A stretch of 64,000 nt of DNA from an uncultured Eubacteriales bacterium (lineage in GTDB: Bacteria; Bacillota; Clostridia; Oscillospirales; Oscillospiraceae). Under the pieces are notes generated by a model. It was not told the origin of the DNA. It was given only the letters and a program-made list of their open reading frames with translations, and ran no database searches. The position numbers and the translations under genes are program-made. This document shows, one piece after another, positions 26,289 through 34,169 of this stretch (position 1 is the stretch's first letter; every line of letters begins with the position of its first letter). The DNA lies in assembly GCA_900550165.1 (NCBI GenBank), contig URQY01000001.1, positions 62,001 through 126,000 of the forward strand, in the 5' to 3' direction.

Positions 26289-26939
26289 ATGCGGCTCAAT
26301 GAGACCGAGATGGTCAAGCTGCTGCCTGCGTGGATGCAGGAGGACGGCGGCGACAAGGGCCTCGCCACTGGCTGCGACATCATCAGCCGCGACGCCTATG
26401 CACGCCTGAAGCTCCTGAGCAGGTGGGACAAGATCGACCAGCTCAGCGACGCAGAGCTCGACGAAATGGCGTGGGAGCTGAACATCCAGTGGTATGACAG
26501 CACCGCGCCCATCGCAGCCAAGCGGGCCGTCATCCGCAACAGCGACCGCGTCTACGCAAAACTCGGCACCCCCTACGCCGTGGAGCAGATCGTGGCCGAC
26601 TACTTCGGCACCGGCGAGGTCAGGGAGTGGTATCAGTACGGCGGGCAGCCGCATCACTTCAAGGTGCTGAGTGACAACCCGAGCCTCGTCAACAGCAACC
26701 TCGACCTGTTCCTGAAGCTGCTGCGGACGGTCAAGCGCCGCAGCTCGTGGCTCGACGCGATCCTGATCTGCCTGACTGGCGAAATGTTCCTCTATTCCGG
26801 CATGGCCGTCAGGGATCACACCCAAGAGGTGCACGTCATGGGCAGCGACGAGATCCACATCTACCACGCGGCCGTCGTCCACGACAACAACCGCGAGACC
26901 GTCAGCATCGGCACCGACGCGGCGGTCATCTCAGACTAA
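26289..26939 (+). CDS. Tail protein I (P2 gpI-like)
   Basis: 216 residues, starting directly after baseplate J. LLPAWMQEDGGDKGLA, then LSDAELDEMAWELNIQWYD and KRAVIRNSDRVYAKLGTPYAVEQIVADYFG are the gpI pattern, connecting the baseplate with tail fibres. The C-terminal 50 residues extend beyond the typical core and may be specific to this fibre set. Confidence 0.85.
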   Translation: MRLNETEMVKLLPAWMQEDGGDKGLATGCDIISRDAYARLKLLSRWDKIDQLSDAELDEMAWELNIQWYDSTAPIAAKRAVIRNSDRVYAKLGTPYAVEQIVADYFGTGEVREWYQYGGQPHHFKVLSDNPSLVNSNLDLFLKLLRTVKRRSSWLDAILICLTGEMFLYSGMAVRDHTQEVHVMGSDEIHIYHAAVVHDNNRETVSIGTDAAVISD

Positions 26940-26954
26940 GGAAAGGAGATAGAC

Positions 26955-27704
26955 ATGGCTGCATTTATCAACAACGACATCACCACCGCCGGCCTGATCG
27001 TTCTGGCGAAGGGTGTGGCCGGCCAGAAGATCAACTACACCAAGATCGTCCTCGGCGATGGCTACCTCGAGGAGGGCCAGACGCCCCGCACCCTCACCGG
27101 CGTGGTCAGCCCGAAGGCGACCGTCGACATCACGAAGCTGAAGATCAACGGTGACGGCACCGTGGCCGTCGGCGGCATCTTCACCAACGGCGACGAGACC
27201 GAGGGCTTCTACTACCGCGAGCTCGGCCTTTATGCCGAAGATCCCGATCCCGAGGTCGGCGAGGTGCTGTACTGCTACGGCAACTGCGGCGATCTGGCCG
27301 AGTGGATCCCGCCCTCCGGCGGCGCCACCATCGTCGAGAAAACCATCGACATCGTCACCGCGATCGGCACGGCCACCAACGTGACCGCCTACATCCCCGC
27401 CGACGCCTACGCCACCAAAGAGGACTACGAGACCTACAAGGCCATCGCCCTCGGCGCACAGGCTACGGCAGAGGAGGCTCTGGCACTCGCCCGGCAGGCC
27501 ATCGCAATCGCGCAGGCTGCCGAGGCGTCGGTGAATGACCTGAGCAACGCGGTCGGCCAGAACACCAGCAAGATCGCAACGCTGTGGGACGCCGTTTTCA
27601 GCGAGATCACGACCAACCCCTTCCAGATCACGTTTGCAGACCTGACGGGCATCACCCTGACGGCCGGCATCTGGAACAGCGGACTCCAGCGCCTCGAGTG
27701 CTAA
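26955..27704 (+). CDS. Tail fibre N-terminal/collar-type protein
   Basis: 249 residues after GAAAGGAG. AAFINNDITTAGLIVLAKGVAG and TKIVLGDGYL followed by FYYRELGLYAEDPD are the baseplate-attaching N-terminal domain of phage tail fibre/collar proteins. A helical segment (KAIALGAQATAEEALALARQA) then leads to a C-terminal motif with NPFQITF, GIWN and RLEC that recurs in the gene at 29736. Confidence 0.8.
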   Translation: MAAFINNDITTAGLIVLAKGVAGQKINYTKIVLGDGYLEEGQTPRTLTGVVSPKATVDITKLKINGDGTVAVGGIFTNGDETEGFYYRELGLYAEDPDPEVGEVLYCYGNCGDLAEWIPPSGGATIVEKTIDIVTAIGTATNVTAYIPADAYATKEDYETYKAIALGAQATAEEALALARQAIAIAQAAEASVNDLSNAVGQNTSKIATLWDAVFSEITTNPFQITFADLTGITLTAGIWNSGLQRLEC

Positions 27705-27737
27705 ACTACCGGCCAAAGGCCAGAAAGGAGGCCGCCC

Positions 27738-28082
27738 ATGTATAGAGGCACCACACCAACCATCACCATCAACTGTGACATCGACGTCAGCGAGTTCGTG
27801 ACCATGTGGGTAACATTCCGCACGCAGCAGCTCGCCACCTATGCCCCGCCGAAGCAGGTGGAAGTCACCAAGCACCTCGGGGACGAGGGCGTCGACGCGA
27901 CCGACAAGGTCGTCACCGTCAGCCTGACGCAAGCCGACACGCTGCTGCTCGGCTCTCTGTCTCCCGACGAGGATCAACAGGTGGAGGTGCAGATCCGCGG
28001 CAGGACGGAGGACGGGCGCGCGTTTGCGAGCAACATTATGACCGCCCCGCTCAGCCGGATCCTGAAGGACGGCGTCATCTAA
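27738..28082 (+). CDS. Fibre-associated protein, N-terminal BppU-like
   Basis: 114 residues after AAAGGAGG. A beta-rich protein (YRGTTPTITINCDIDVSEFVTMWVTF) resembling N-terminal domains of baseplate upper or fibre-accessory proteins. It lies within the fibre cluster and stops three bases before the next start (TAAGTG). Function by context only. Confidence 0.5.
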   Translation: MYRGTTPTITINCDIDVSEFVTMWVTFRTQQLATYAPPKQVEVTKHLGDEGVDATDKVVTVSLTQADTLLLGSLSPDEDQQVEVQIRGRTEDGRAFASNIMTAPLSRILKDGVI

Positions 28083-28484
28083 GTGAGCGTCGACTTCAAT
28101 GCCTCGTTCTCTGGCAGCGCGGAGACCTTCGGGGCGAAGATGACCGAGACGCCTGCCCCCATGACCGCCTCTATGAAGGAGACGGGCGGCGGCAGCGCCT
28201 CAAACTACGAAGCCCTGCGCAACAAGCCCAAGATCAACGGGCACGAGCTGATCGGCGACATGACGCCGGCGCAGCTCGGCATCACGGACGACAGGCACCA
28301 CACCCACAAGCAGGCGCAGGCAGCGAAGGTGTGGACAGTCGCCCACAACCTCGGAAAGCGGCCCGCCGTCACGGTCGTCGACAGCGCCGGCACTGTGGTC
28401 ATCGGGGAGGTCGACTACCTCGACGACAACACCGTGCGCCTGACCTTCTGCGCAGCCTTTTCCGGGACTGCATACTTCAACTAA
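28083..28484 (+). CDS. Short tail fibre protein with C-terminal tip domain
   Basis: 133 residues from GTG 28083. LRNKPKINGHELIGDMTPAQLGI and DDRHHTH are fibre-shaft patterns. The end (WTVAHNLGKRPAVTVVDSAG...FCAAFSGTAYFN) is a fibre-tip domain widely seen in phages. It probably forms part of a host-recognition fibre together with its neighbours. Confidence 0.72.
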   Translation: MSVDFNASFSGSAETFGAKMTETPAPMTASMKETGGGSASNYEALRNKPKINGHELIGDMTPAQLGITDDRHHTHKQAQAAKVWTVAHNLGKRPAVTVVDSAGTVVIGEVDYLDDNTVRLTFCAAFSGTAYFN

Positions 28485-28496
28485 GGAGGTAAACCC

Positions 28497-29723
28497 GTGA
28501 AATTCCTGACAAGCATTGATCTCTCACAGAACGAGATCCAAAACGCCATCATGCAGCCGCTCGCTGCACCTCCGGCCAACCCGAAGATCGGCCAGATCTA
28601 TTTCAACAGCATCGACCTGACGCTGTACCTGTGGACAGGTGAGAAATGGATCCCTGTGCCGACCAAGACCTCGCAGCTCGAGAACGACAGCGGCTTTATC
28701 ACCTCCGGCGACATCCCCGAGGGCGCAGCAGCGTCCACGACTACGCCGAAGATGAACGGCACCGCCGCCGTCGGCACTGAGATGGCGTTCGCACGCGGCG
28801 ACCACGTCCACCCCAAGGACACCAGCAAGCTGAACACGGACGGCGACGGCTCCAACGTGACCGTCGCCTTCGAGGCATCGGCCAAGCGTGAGGCGCCCAC
28901 CTCTGGCGAGAAGCTGAGCGTCCTGCTCGGCAAGGTGCTGAAGTTCTTCAGCGACCTCAAGACCGTGGCCTTCTCCGGCAGCTATAAGGATCTGAGCGAC
29001 AAGCCGACGATCCCGTCCGCTGCCGCTGACGTCGGCGCGATCCCCGCAACGGAAAAGGGCGCAGCCGGCGGCGTGGCCGAGCTGGACAGCGGCGGCAAGG
29101 TGCCGGCCAACCAGCTCCCGAGCTATGTGGACGACGTCGTCGACGCCTACATCCGCACCGGCGCCACGGCCCTCGGTGCCGACTGGCTGAGTAAGACCTC
29201 CGGCGGCGCCGCCCTGACACCTGAGTCCGACAAGATCTACGTCATCCTGAGCGAAGGCGAGTACCAGAACAAGACGTACCGCTGGAGCGGGACGACCTAC
29301 GCCGTCATCGGCAACGACCTCGCCATCGGCGAGACTGCGAGCACCGCCTACCGCGGCGACCGCGGCAAGACGGCATACGACCACAGCCAGAGCGCCCACG
29401 CCCCCGCCGACGCCGAGAAGAACGTCCAGAGCGACTGGAACGAGACGGACGGCAATAGTGACGCCTTCATCAAGAACAAGCCTGCGATCCCGAAGGCCGT
29501 CACCAAGACCGTCCAGACCCTCAGTGACGCGGCGAGCAAGAGCTTCACCGTCACCGGCTACATCCTCAGCGTGATCCTGATCGACAGCGCCACCAAGGAG
29601 CAGGTCATCGGCGACGTCTCTTTCGAGAACGCCACGGCCTCGGCCAACGGCAAAGTCACGGTCACGCTCGCGGCCGCGCCCTCCAACCCGATCCTCGTCA
29701 TCATCACAAGCATCGCACTGTAA
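28497..29723 (+). CDS. Tail fibre protein
   Basis: 408 residues from GTG 28497 behind AAGGAGG. The N-terminus (FLTSIDLSQNEIQNAIMQPL) is a fibre attachment motif; GRGDHVHP-like GDHVHPKDTS, AFSGSYKDLSDKPTIPS and QSDWNETDGNSDAFIKNKP are shaft repeats. The C-terminal segment (LSVILIDSATKEQVIGDVSF) is beta-rich. It is the longest fibre gene and a likely receptor-binding protein. Confidence 0.85.
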   Translation: MKFLTSIDLSQNEIQNAIMQPLAAPPANPKIGQIYFNSIDLTLYLWTGEKWIPVPTKTSQLENDSGFITSGDIPEGAAASTTTPKMNGTAAVGTEMAFARGDHVHPKDTSKLNTDGDGSNVTVAFEASAKREAPTSGEKLSVLLGKVLKFFSDLKTVAFSGSYKDLSDKPTIPSAAADVGAIPATEKGAAGGVAELDSGGKVPANQLPSYVDDVVDAYIRTGATALGADWLSKTSGGAALTPESDKIYVILSEGEYQNKTYRWSGTTYAVIGNDLAIGETASTAYRGDRGKTAYDHSQSAHAPADAEKNVQSDWNETDGNSDAFIKNKPAIPKAVTKTVQTLSDAASKSFTVTGYILSVILIDSATKEQVIGDVSFENATASANGKVTVTLAAAPSNPILVIITSIAL

Positions 29724-29735
29724 GGAGGCCGGCCT

Positions 29736-29954
29736 ATGAAACACTACGGAGCAGTCGACGACCCGAAGGACATCACGACGAAGGAGTATGTCGACGCGGC
29801 TGACAACGCTCTGAAGGTGAAGGTCGACGCCCTGTGGGACTTCGTTTGCACGGACATCACGAGCAACCCCTTCCAGATCACATTCGACGATCTGGAGGGG
29901 CTGACCGTGAGATCCGGCATCTGGAACACAGGGCAGCGGAGGCTCGAGTGCTGA
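29736..29954 (+). CDS. Small fibre protein sharing C-terminal NPFQITF motif
   Basis: 72 residues behind AAGGAGG. The N-terminus (YGAVDDPKDITTKEYVDAADN) resembles fibre linker sequences. The final 40 residues align with the end of the 26955-27704 fibre (LWD, NPFQITF, GIWN, RLEC). It ends at TGATG, overlapping the next gene. Confidence 0.6.
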   Translation: MKHYGAVDDPKDITTKEYVDAADNALKVKVDALWDFVCTDITSNPFQITFDDLEGLTVRSGIWNTGQRRLEC

Positions 29955-30211
29955 TGGGAAACTGCTACAACTACACCCCGATCCCACCAGCCGAAGCCTC
30001 CTGCATCATCGCGCACCTGTTCGTCGAGCTGGCCCTGCCCTGCTCCTGCTGCAAGCGGGAGGACGGCGTCATCGTCATTCAGGGCAAGACCTACGACGGC
30101 AGCAGCGCCCGCGTCACAATCAAAGGCGAGGAGGTGAGATACTACGGCAAGCAACGGACACTCGCGGCCATACGAGCGGGCCAATGTAGGCCGCCCGCCC
30201 TTCGGCCGTGA
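29954..30211 (+). CDS. Small Cys-containing protein upstream of avd, unknown function
   Basis: 85 residues from ATG 29954, which overlaps the previous stop. MGNCYNYTPIPPAEASCI, then LPCSCCKREDG and a beta-rich part (VIVIQGKTYDGSSARVTIKG). Five cysteines in the first half could bind metal. Not recognised; it lies between the fibre genes and the DGR accessory gene. Confidence 0.5.
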   Translation: MGNCYNYTPIPPAEASCIIAHLFVELALPCSCCKREDGVIVIQGKTYDGSSARVTIKGEEVRYYGKQRTLAAIRAGQCRPPALRP

Positions 30212-30224
30212 CAAACTGCCTGAG

Positions 30225-30623
30225 ATGCAGGTCATCACGGACGCCAAGGAGCTCGAGAAACACACCTACATCAAGACCAGAAACCCGGCCGTTTTCCCGA
30301 AGAAGGAGCGGCTCGGTCTGGCGCAGAGGATGATGAACGAGGCCAGCGACCTCGTCGCCGATCTGATGGAGGCCAACGATCTGCTCCTGACGGATCCCGA
30401 GGAGCGTGAGCTCAGGTATCGCGCGCAGCGGTCGGCGCTTCGCAACTGCCGAAAGCTGATCCACCACATCGAGCTCGCGCATGAGATCCTCAGCGGCTTC
30501 GGCGATGACGCCTTTGCATACTGGGCGAAGATGGCGGCCGGCGTGAAGAACCAGACCGCCAAATGGTACAAAACCGATAAAGAGAGGGCCGCCAAGCTGG
30601 ACGCACAGAAGCGTCACCAGTGA
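30225..30623 (+). CDS. avd: DGR accessory variability determinant (Avd-like four-helix protein)
   Basis: 132 residues, helical throughout and basic (ERLGLAQRMMNEASDLVADL, YRAQRSALRNCRKLIHHIEL, WAKMAAGVKNQTAKW). Size, charge and position immediately upstream of template repeat and reverse transcriptase match the Avd four-helix bundle that binds the reverse transcriptase and template RNA in DGRs. No nearby alternative accessory gene is seen. Stops 31 bases before the template repeat. Confidence 0.85.
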   Translation: MQVITDAKELEKHTYIKTRNPAVFPKKERLGLAQRMMNEASDLVADLMEANDLLLTDPEERELRYRAQRSALRNCRKLIHHIELAHEILSGFGDDAFAYWAKMAAGVKNQTAKWYKTDKERAAKLDAQKRHQ

Positions 30624-30943
30624 GGCGGCCCTCGGGGTATGCCTTGTTTTTTCGTGCCGGCTCGGCCAACAACGCCCGCAACGTCAACACCGATGGCACT
30701 CTGAACAGGAACAACGCCTACAACGGCAACTACGGCCTGCGCCCCGCTTCGATGGATCGCCCGACTTATTAACCGCCCGGAGACGGACGGCGAACACTGT
30801 GCCCCATCATCCAAGGAAGGCATATCCCTCCCGCAGCCGTGGCCGTCTGACCGGCCCGGTCATGGGTAAACACAAGACCGCCGATGCCCCCGGCGGCGCA
30901 CGCAAAGCGTGGCCGGAGCTATACACGGCGGGGAGACTTTTCA
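30624..30943 (+). ncRNA. DGR template RNA region (TR plus spacer to RT)
   Basis: No gene lies between avd and the RT start. This 320-base stretch holds the TR and a 194-base spacer. In the Bordetella DGR the template RNA spans the end of avd, TR and the downstream spacer, and the spacer is needed for reverse transcription. The same layout suggests a functional template RNA here. Its true ends cannot be read from sequence. Confidence 0.6.
30655..30749 (+). repeat. DGR template repeat (TR), 95 bp
   Basis: Aligns without gaps to the variable repeat at 32729-32823: 82 of 95 bases are identical and all 13 differences are adenines in this copy (9 to G, 3 to T, 1 to C). It has 24 adenines, mostly in AAC codons of the target frame. 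The last 16 bases (GGCCTGCGCCCCGCTT) have no adenine and are identical in both copies, as expected for the region where mutagenic homing begins. Confidence 0.97.
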
Positions 30944-32167
30944 ATGGAGAATATCGTAAACAGCACCATCGCGCTCTACAAAGCATACCGCAAAACCCGC
31001 TGCGGAAAGCGCGACAACCCGACCGCCATGCGCTACCGCATGGAGGCCATCGAGCGCACCGTCGCCCTCTCTGAGAGGCTCCAGCGGCGCGACTATTCCT
31101 TCGGGCCCTACTACCCCTTCAAGGTGTACGAGCCCAAGGAGCGGCTCGTCCTCGCCATCGACTTCGAGGGCAAAGTCGTCCAGCACTCGCTCTGCGACAA
31201 CGTCCTCGAGCCGGCGTTCTCCCGGCGCTTCATCCGGGACAACTACGCCGGTCAGATCGGCAAAGGCACCCACGACGGCCTCGACCGTCTGGCTGCGGCT
31301 ATGCGCCACTATTTCTTCAGCCGAAAGGCAGCAGACGAAGCAGCCCGCAAGGCTGCCGGTCTGCCGCCCCGGCCGATGAACGAGTGGGACTACGCCGACG
31401 GCTGGGTACTGAAGGGCGATTTTTCAAAGTTCTTTTACACCCTGCTCCATTCCTACTGTTACGAAACGGCCCGCCGGGCCCTGAAGTGGCTGAAGGATCC
31501 CGAGCTGATCGACTTCGCTGAGTGGCTGCTGTGGCTCATAATCGACAGCACGCCAGACCCCGGCATCCCGATCGGCAACCAGTCGAGCCAACTGCTCGCG
31601 CTGCTCTATCTGGACGCCTTCGACCACTGGCTGAGGGATGACCGCGGCCTCGTATATGGCAGGTACATGGACGACTTCTACATCATCCACAGCGACAAGC
31701 TGCTGCTCCGGCAGATACTCAAGGAGATCGAGGCGTACATCAAGCCGCTCGGCCTTCGGCTGAACGGCAAGACGCAGATCCTCCCGCTGAAGAACGGCAT
31801 CGACTTCCTCGGTTTTCACACCTACCTCACGCAGACCGGCAAGGTCGTGAGGAAAGTGCGAGCCAAGAGCATCGACAACATGAAGCGCAAGATCCGCAAG
31901 TTCCGCGGGCTGGTGGACTCCGGCAAGATGACACTCGACAGCGTCGTGCAATCCTACGCGAGCTGGACGGGCCACATCTCACACGGCAACACCTACCACC
32001 TGCGGCAGAACATGGACGCCTATTTCTTCAGCTATTTCCCGGAGCTCAAACCATCACCGAAAGGAGACACAACTCATGGCCCAAAAACTGAGCAACCTCG
32101 CAAACAAGTCGAAGGTCAAGTTCGGCAGCCTGTACGGCAGCCCGATCGTCTGGATCGTGGCCGATAA
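30944..32167 (+). CDS. DGR reverse transcriptase
   Basis: 407 residues from ATG 30944 (GGGGAGA site). YMDD catalytic motif at 241-244 in GRYMDDFYIIH; GIPIGNQSSQ is the characteristic motif 4 of DGR reverse transcriptases; GWVLKGDFSKFFYTL supplies the other catalytic Asp; LGLRLNGKTQILPLKNGIDFLGF is the fingers/palm end. It copies the TR RNA with errors at adenines, making cDNA that replaces the VR. The 3' end overlaps the target gene by 92 bases. Confidence 0.95.
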   Translation: MENIVNSTIALYKAYRKTRCGKRDNPTAMRYRMEAIERTVALSERLQRRDYSFGPYYPFKVYEPKERLVLAIDFEGKVVQHSLCDNVLEPAFSRRFIRDNYAGQIGKGTHDGLDRLAAAMRHYFFSRKAADEAARKAAGLPPRPMNEWDYADGWVLKGDFSKFFYTLLHSYCYETARRALKWLKDPELIDFAEWLLWLIIDSTPDPGIPIGNQSSQLLALLYLDAFDHWLRDDRGLVYGRYMDDFYIIHSDKLLLRQILKEIEAYIKPLGLRLNGKTQILPLKNGIDFLGFHTYLTQTGKVVRKVRAKSIDNMKRKIRKFRGLVDSGKMTLDSVVQSYASWTGHISHGNTYHLRQNMDAYFFSYFPELKPSPKGDTTHGPKTEQPRKQVEGQVRQPVRQPDRLDRGR

Positions 32168-33785
32168 GAACCACGCAGGCTACCCCTCCAACAGCGTCAC
32201 GCTCGTGACCAACCAGATCATCAAGATGCTGTGCTTCGACGCGACAGAACCGAGTAACGGCAACAGCGACCGCCGCAACTACGGCAACAACCGCTACATC
32301 TACTCGAACCTGCGCCAGTGGCTCAACAGCCCCGCGGCTGCCGGCCAGTGGTACACCGCACAGCACTCCGCAGACCAGACGCCGGACTCCTCCCACGTCT
32401 GGAACGGCGTCAACCCGTACAGTGGCCTCGCCGGTTTTCTGAACGCCTTCACCGCCAACGAGCGGGCGGCTCTGCTGAACACCACCATCACGGTCGGCAA
32501 GAGCTCCACAGACGGCGGCGGGACGGAGACCTGCACGGACAAGATCTTCCCCCTGTCCTGCACGGAGGTCGGCCTGAGCGGCGACCACGTCTGCGGCAGC
32601 AAGCTGGCGATCTTCAGCGACAACAACAGCCGCATCGCCACCGTGACGGCATCCTGCGTCGCCAATTCCAACTATTCCAGCAACCCGGGCTCTGGTGCCG
32701 CGTGGTACTACTGGCTGCGGGACGCCTATGCCGGCTCGGCCGACAGCGCCCGCAGCGTCCTCACCGGTGGCACTCTGAGCTGGAACGGCGCCTACTACGG
32801 CAGCTGCGGCCTGCGCCCCGCTTGTAATCTGTCCTCTGATCTCCTGATCTCCGACTCCGTCGACTCGGATGGATGCTATACAGTGATCTACAATCAGGCG
32901 CCCACAGCGCCGTCGTCCATCACTGTCCCGAGCGAAGTGCTCGGCGGCGAGAACCTGAGCATCTCGTGGGCGGCCTCCACCGACCCCGACGGCAACCTCT
33001 CCGGCTACGTTCTGGAGCGCAAGGTCGGGAGCGGCACATGGGCGCAGGTCTACAAAGGATCCGCGCGCACCTACACCGACACCATCACCTACGGATGGAC
33101 GAGCGTGCAGTACCGCGTCAAGGCATACGACGCCGCCGGCGCGGAGAGTGCGTACACCACCAGCGCCACCCGCACCGTCACCAATAACCGACCGCCCGTC
33201 ATCAGCGGCACGGACGGCGCCCTCGGCAGCTTCAGCACGGCGGCCCCGTCCTACGAGTACACCGTCACCGACGCCGACGGCCATCAGGTCGACGTCGCGG
33301 AGATGCTGGACGGCGTCACGCTGCGCAGCTACACCGTGACCCTCGGCCAGACCAACACGCTGACGATCGGCTCCGAGGCGTGGCTGAAGGTCGTGAACGG
33401 CAGCCACACCCTGAAGATCGTGGCGACCGACGCCAAGGACGCCAGCGTCACCCGCACGCTGACCTTCACCAAGGCCGTCACGTCCGTCGAGTTTGAGCAG
33501 ACCCTCGCTATGGAGGCCGACGCCATGCCGACCAAGGCCCTCGTCAACATTCAGGGCAATTTCCCGGCCGGCTGCACGCTTCAGGTCTGGATCTGCAACA
33601 ACGGCAACGACGCGAGCCCGACGTGGGAGGACATCACGCAGAAGGCCCGCACCGGCCAGAAGCACTACTTCACAAACAAGACCAAGACGGCCGCAGCGTG
33701 GGGCGTCAAGGTCAAGGCCAAGCTGCTCCGCGGCTCTGCTACGGAGACCTGCTACATTCAGTCGATCGGAGGTAACTTTGCATGA
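32076..33785 (+). CDS. DGR target protein: C-type-lectin-like (DUF6273-type) domain plus Fn3/Ig-like domains
   Basis: 569 residues from ATG 32076 behind GAAAGGAG, inside the RT gene. The first ~270 residues form a DUF6273/C-type-lectin-like fold (WIVADKNHAGYPSNSVTLVT; YSNLRQWLN; then the VR at about 218-250, ending GLRPACNLSSDLLISD). Residues about 280-370 are fibronectin III-like (PSSITVPSEVLGGENLSISW...YRVKAYDAAGAESAYT). A further Ig-like region and C-terminal strand domain follow. Unlike many DGR targets, the variable part is internal. It probably sits on the virion for receptor binding. Confidence 0.9.
   Translation: MAQKLSNLANKSKVKFGSLYGSPIVWIVADKNHAGYPSNSVTLVTNQIIKMLCFDATEPSNGNSDRRNYGNNRYIYSNLRQWLNSPAAAGQWYTAQHSADQTPDSSHVWNGVNPYSGLAGFLNAFTANERAALLNTTITVGKSSTDGGGTETCTDKIFPLSCTEVGLSGDHVCGSKLAIFSDNNSRIATVTASCVANSNYSSNPGSGAAWYYWLRDAYAGSADSARSVLTGGTLSWNGAYYGSCGLRPACNLSSDLLISDSVDSDGCYTVIYNQAPTAPSSITVPSEVLGGENLSISWAASTDPDGNLSGYVLERKVGSGTWAQVYKGSARTYTDTITYGWTSVQYRVKAYDAAGAESAYTTSATRTVTNNRPPVISGTDGALGSFSTAAPSYEYTVTDADGHQVDVAEMLDGVTLRSYTVTLGQTNTLTIGSEAWLKVVNGSHTLKIVATDAKDASVTRTLTFTKAVTSVEFEQTLAMEADAMPTKALVNIQGNFPAGCTLQVWICNNGNDASPTWEDITQKARTGQKHYFTNKTKTAAAWGVKVKAKLLRGSATETCYIQSIGGNFA
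32729..32823 (+). repeat. DGR variable repeat (VR), 95 bp
   Basis: Homologous to TR 30655-30749 with 13 A-specific differences affecting 11 codons: Asn to Asp, Ser (four), Leu, Gly and Tyr, Asp to Gly, Arg to Trp and Tyr to Cys. It encodes residues about 218-249 of the target. An imperfect small hairpin lies about 27 bases downstream (32850-32869); whether it serves homing is unclear. Confidence 0.97.
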
Positions 33786-33952
33786 TTAAGCACAGACCTG
33801 ACAGCATCCAAGAGCTGAACGACAAACAGGCCGCAGAGGCCGAGAAGGACAAGACCATCGCCGAACAGGCTGACACCATCGAGCTGCTGAAGGGCTGCAT
33901 CATGGAGCTGGCCGACGTGGTCTACGGCGACGGAGGGGAGGTAACAGCATGA
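33782..33952 (+). CDS. Small coiled-coil phage protein
   Basis: 56 residues. ATG 33782 overlaps the DGR target stop. It reads as one helical coiled coil (IQELNDKQAAEAEKDKTIAE, ADTIELLKGCIMELADVVYG). Small coiled-coil proteins in this position between tail and holin genes are common in Clostridia phages. It overlaps the next gene. Confidence 0.6.
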   Translation: MIKHRPDSIQELNDKQAAEAEKDKTIAEQADTIELLKGCIMELADVVYGDGGEVTA

Positions 33953-34113
33953 GCAAGATCGTCGAGCTGTACGTCAGGGAGCTGACCCGCGAAGGCTCCA
34001 CCATGACCATCAACGACGTCCCGAAGAAGCTGCGCAAGCAGGTCGAGGACGCCATCGCTGCCATCGAGGCAGCCGCAAACGCTGGCACCGCGAAGGAAAG
34101 GGCGAGCGAATGA
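33949..34113 (+). CDS. CD1375-like small protein
   Basis: 54 residues behind a GGGGAGG site. MTINDVPKKLRKQVEDAIAA matches the T..DVP.KLR..V core of CD1375-type phage proteins. The next gene contains a second copy of the same pattern. Function unknown. Confidence 0.6.
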   Translation: MSKIVELYVRELTREGSTMTINDVPKKLRKQVEDAIAAIEAAANAGTAKERASE

Positions 34114-34169
34114 TCGCCCGGGCCCTCGCGTGGCTATTATTAAAAATTGCAGGAAAGGAGGAGCGTGAA

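Noticed and set aside
24960..26882. 640-residue open frame on the - strand under baseplate J and I genes
   Set aside because: Same codon-bias shadow; composition is unlike a folded protein and the + strand genes are well supported.
30884..30943. Upstream ATG 30884 as RT start
   Set aside because: It adds residues within the TR-RT spacer and lacks a ribosome site; ATG 30944 has one and begins at the usual RT N-terminus.
32046..33665. 539-residue - strand frame under the DGR target
   Set aside because: Antisense shadow with low-complexity Val/Gly/Ala composition; the + strand target carries the VR.
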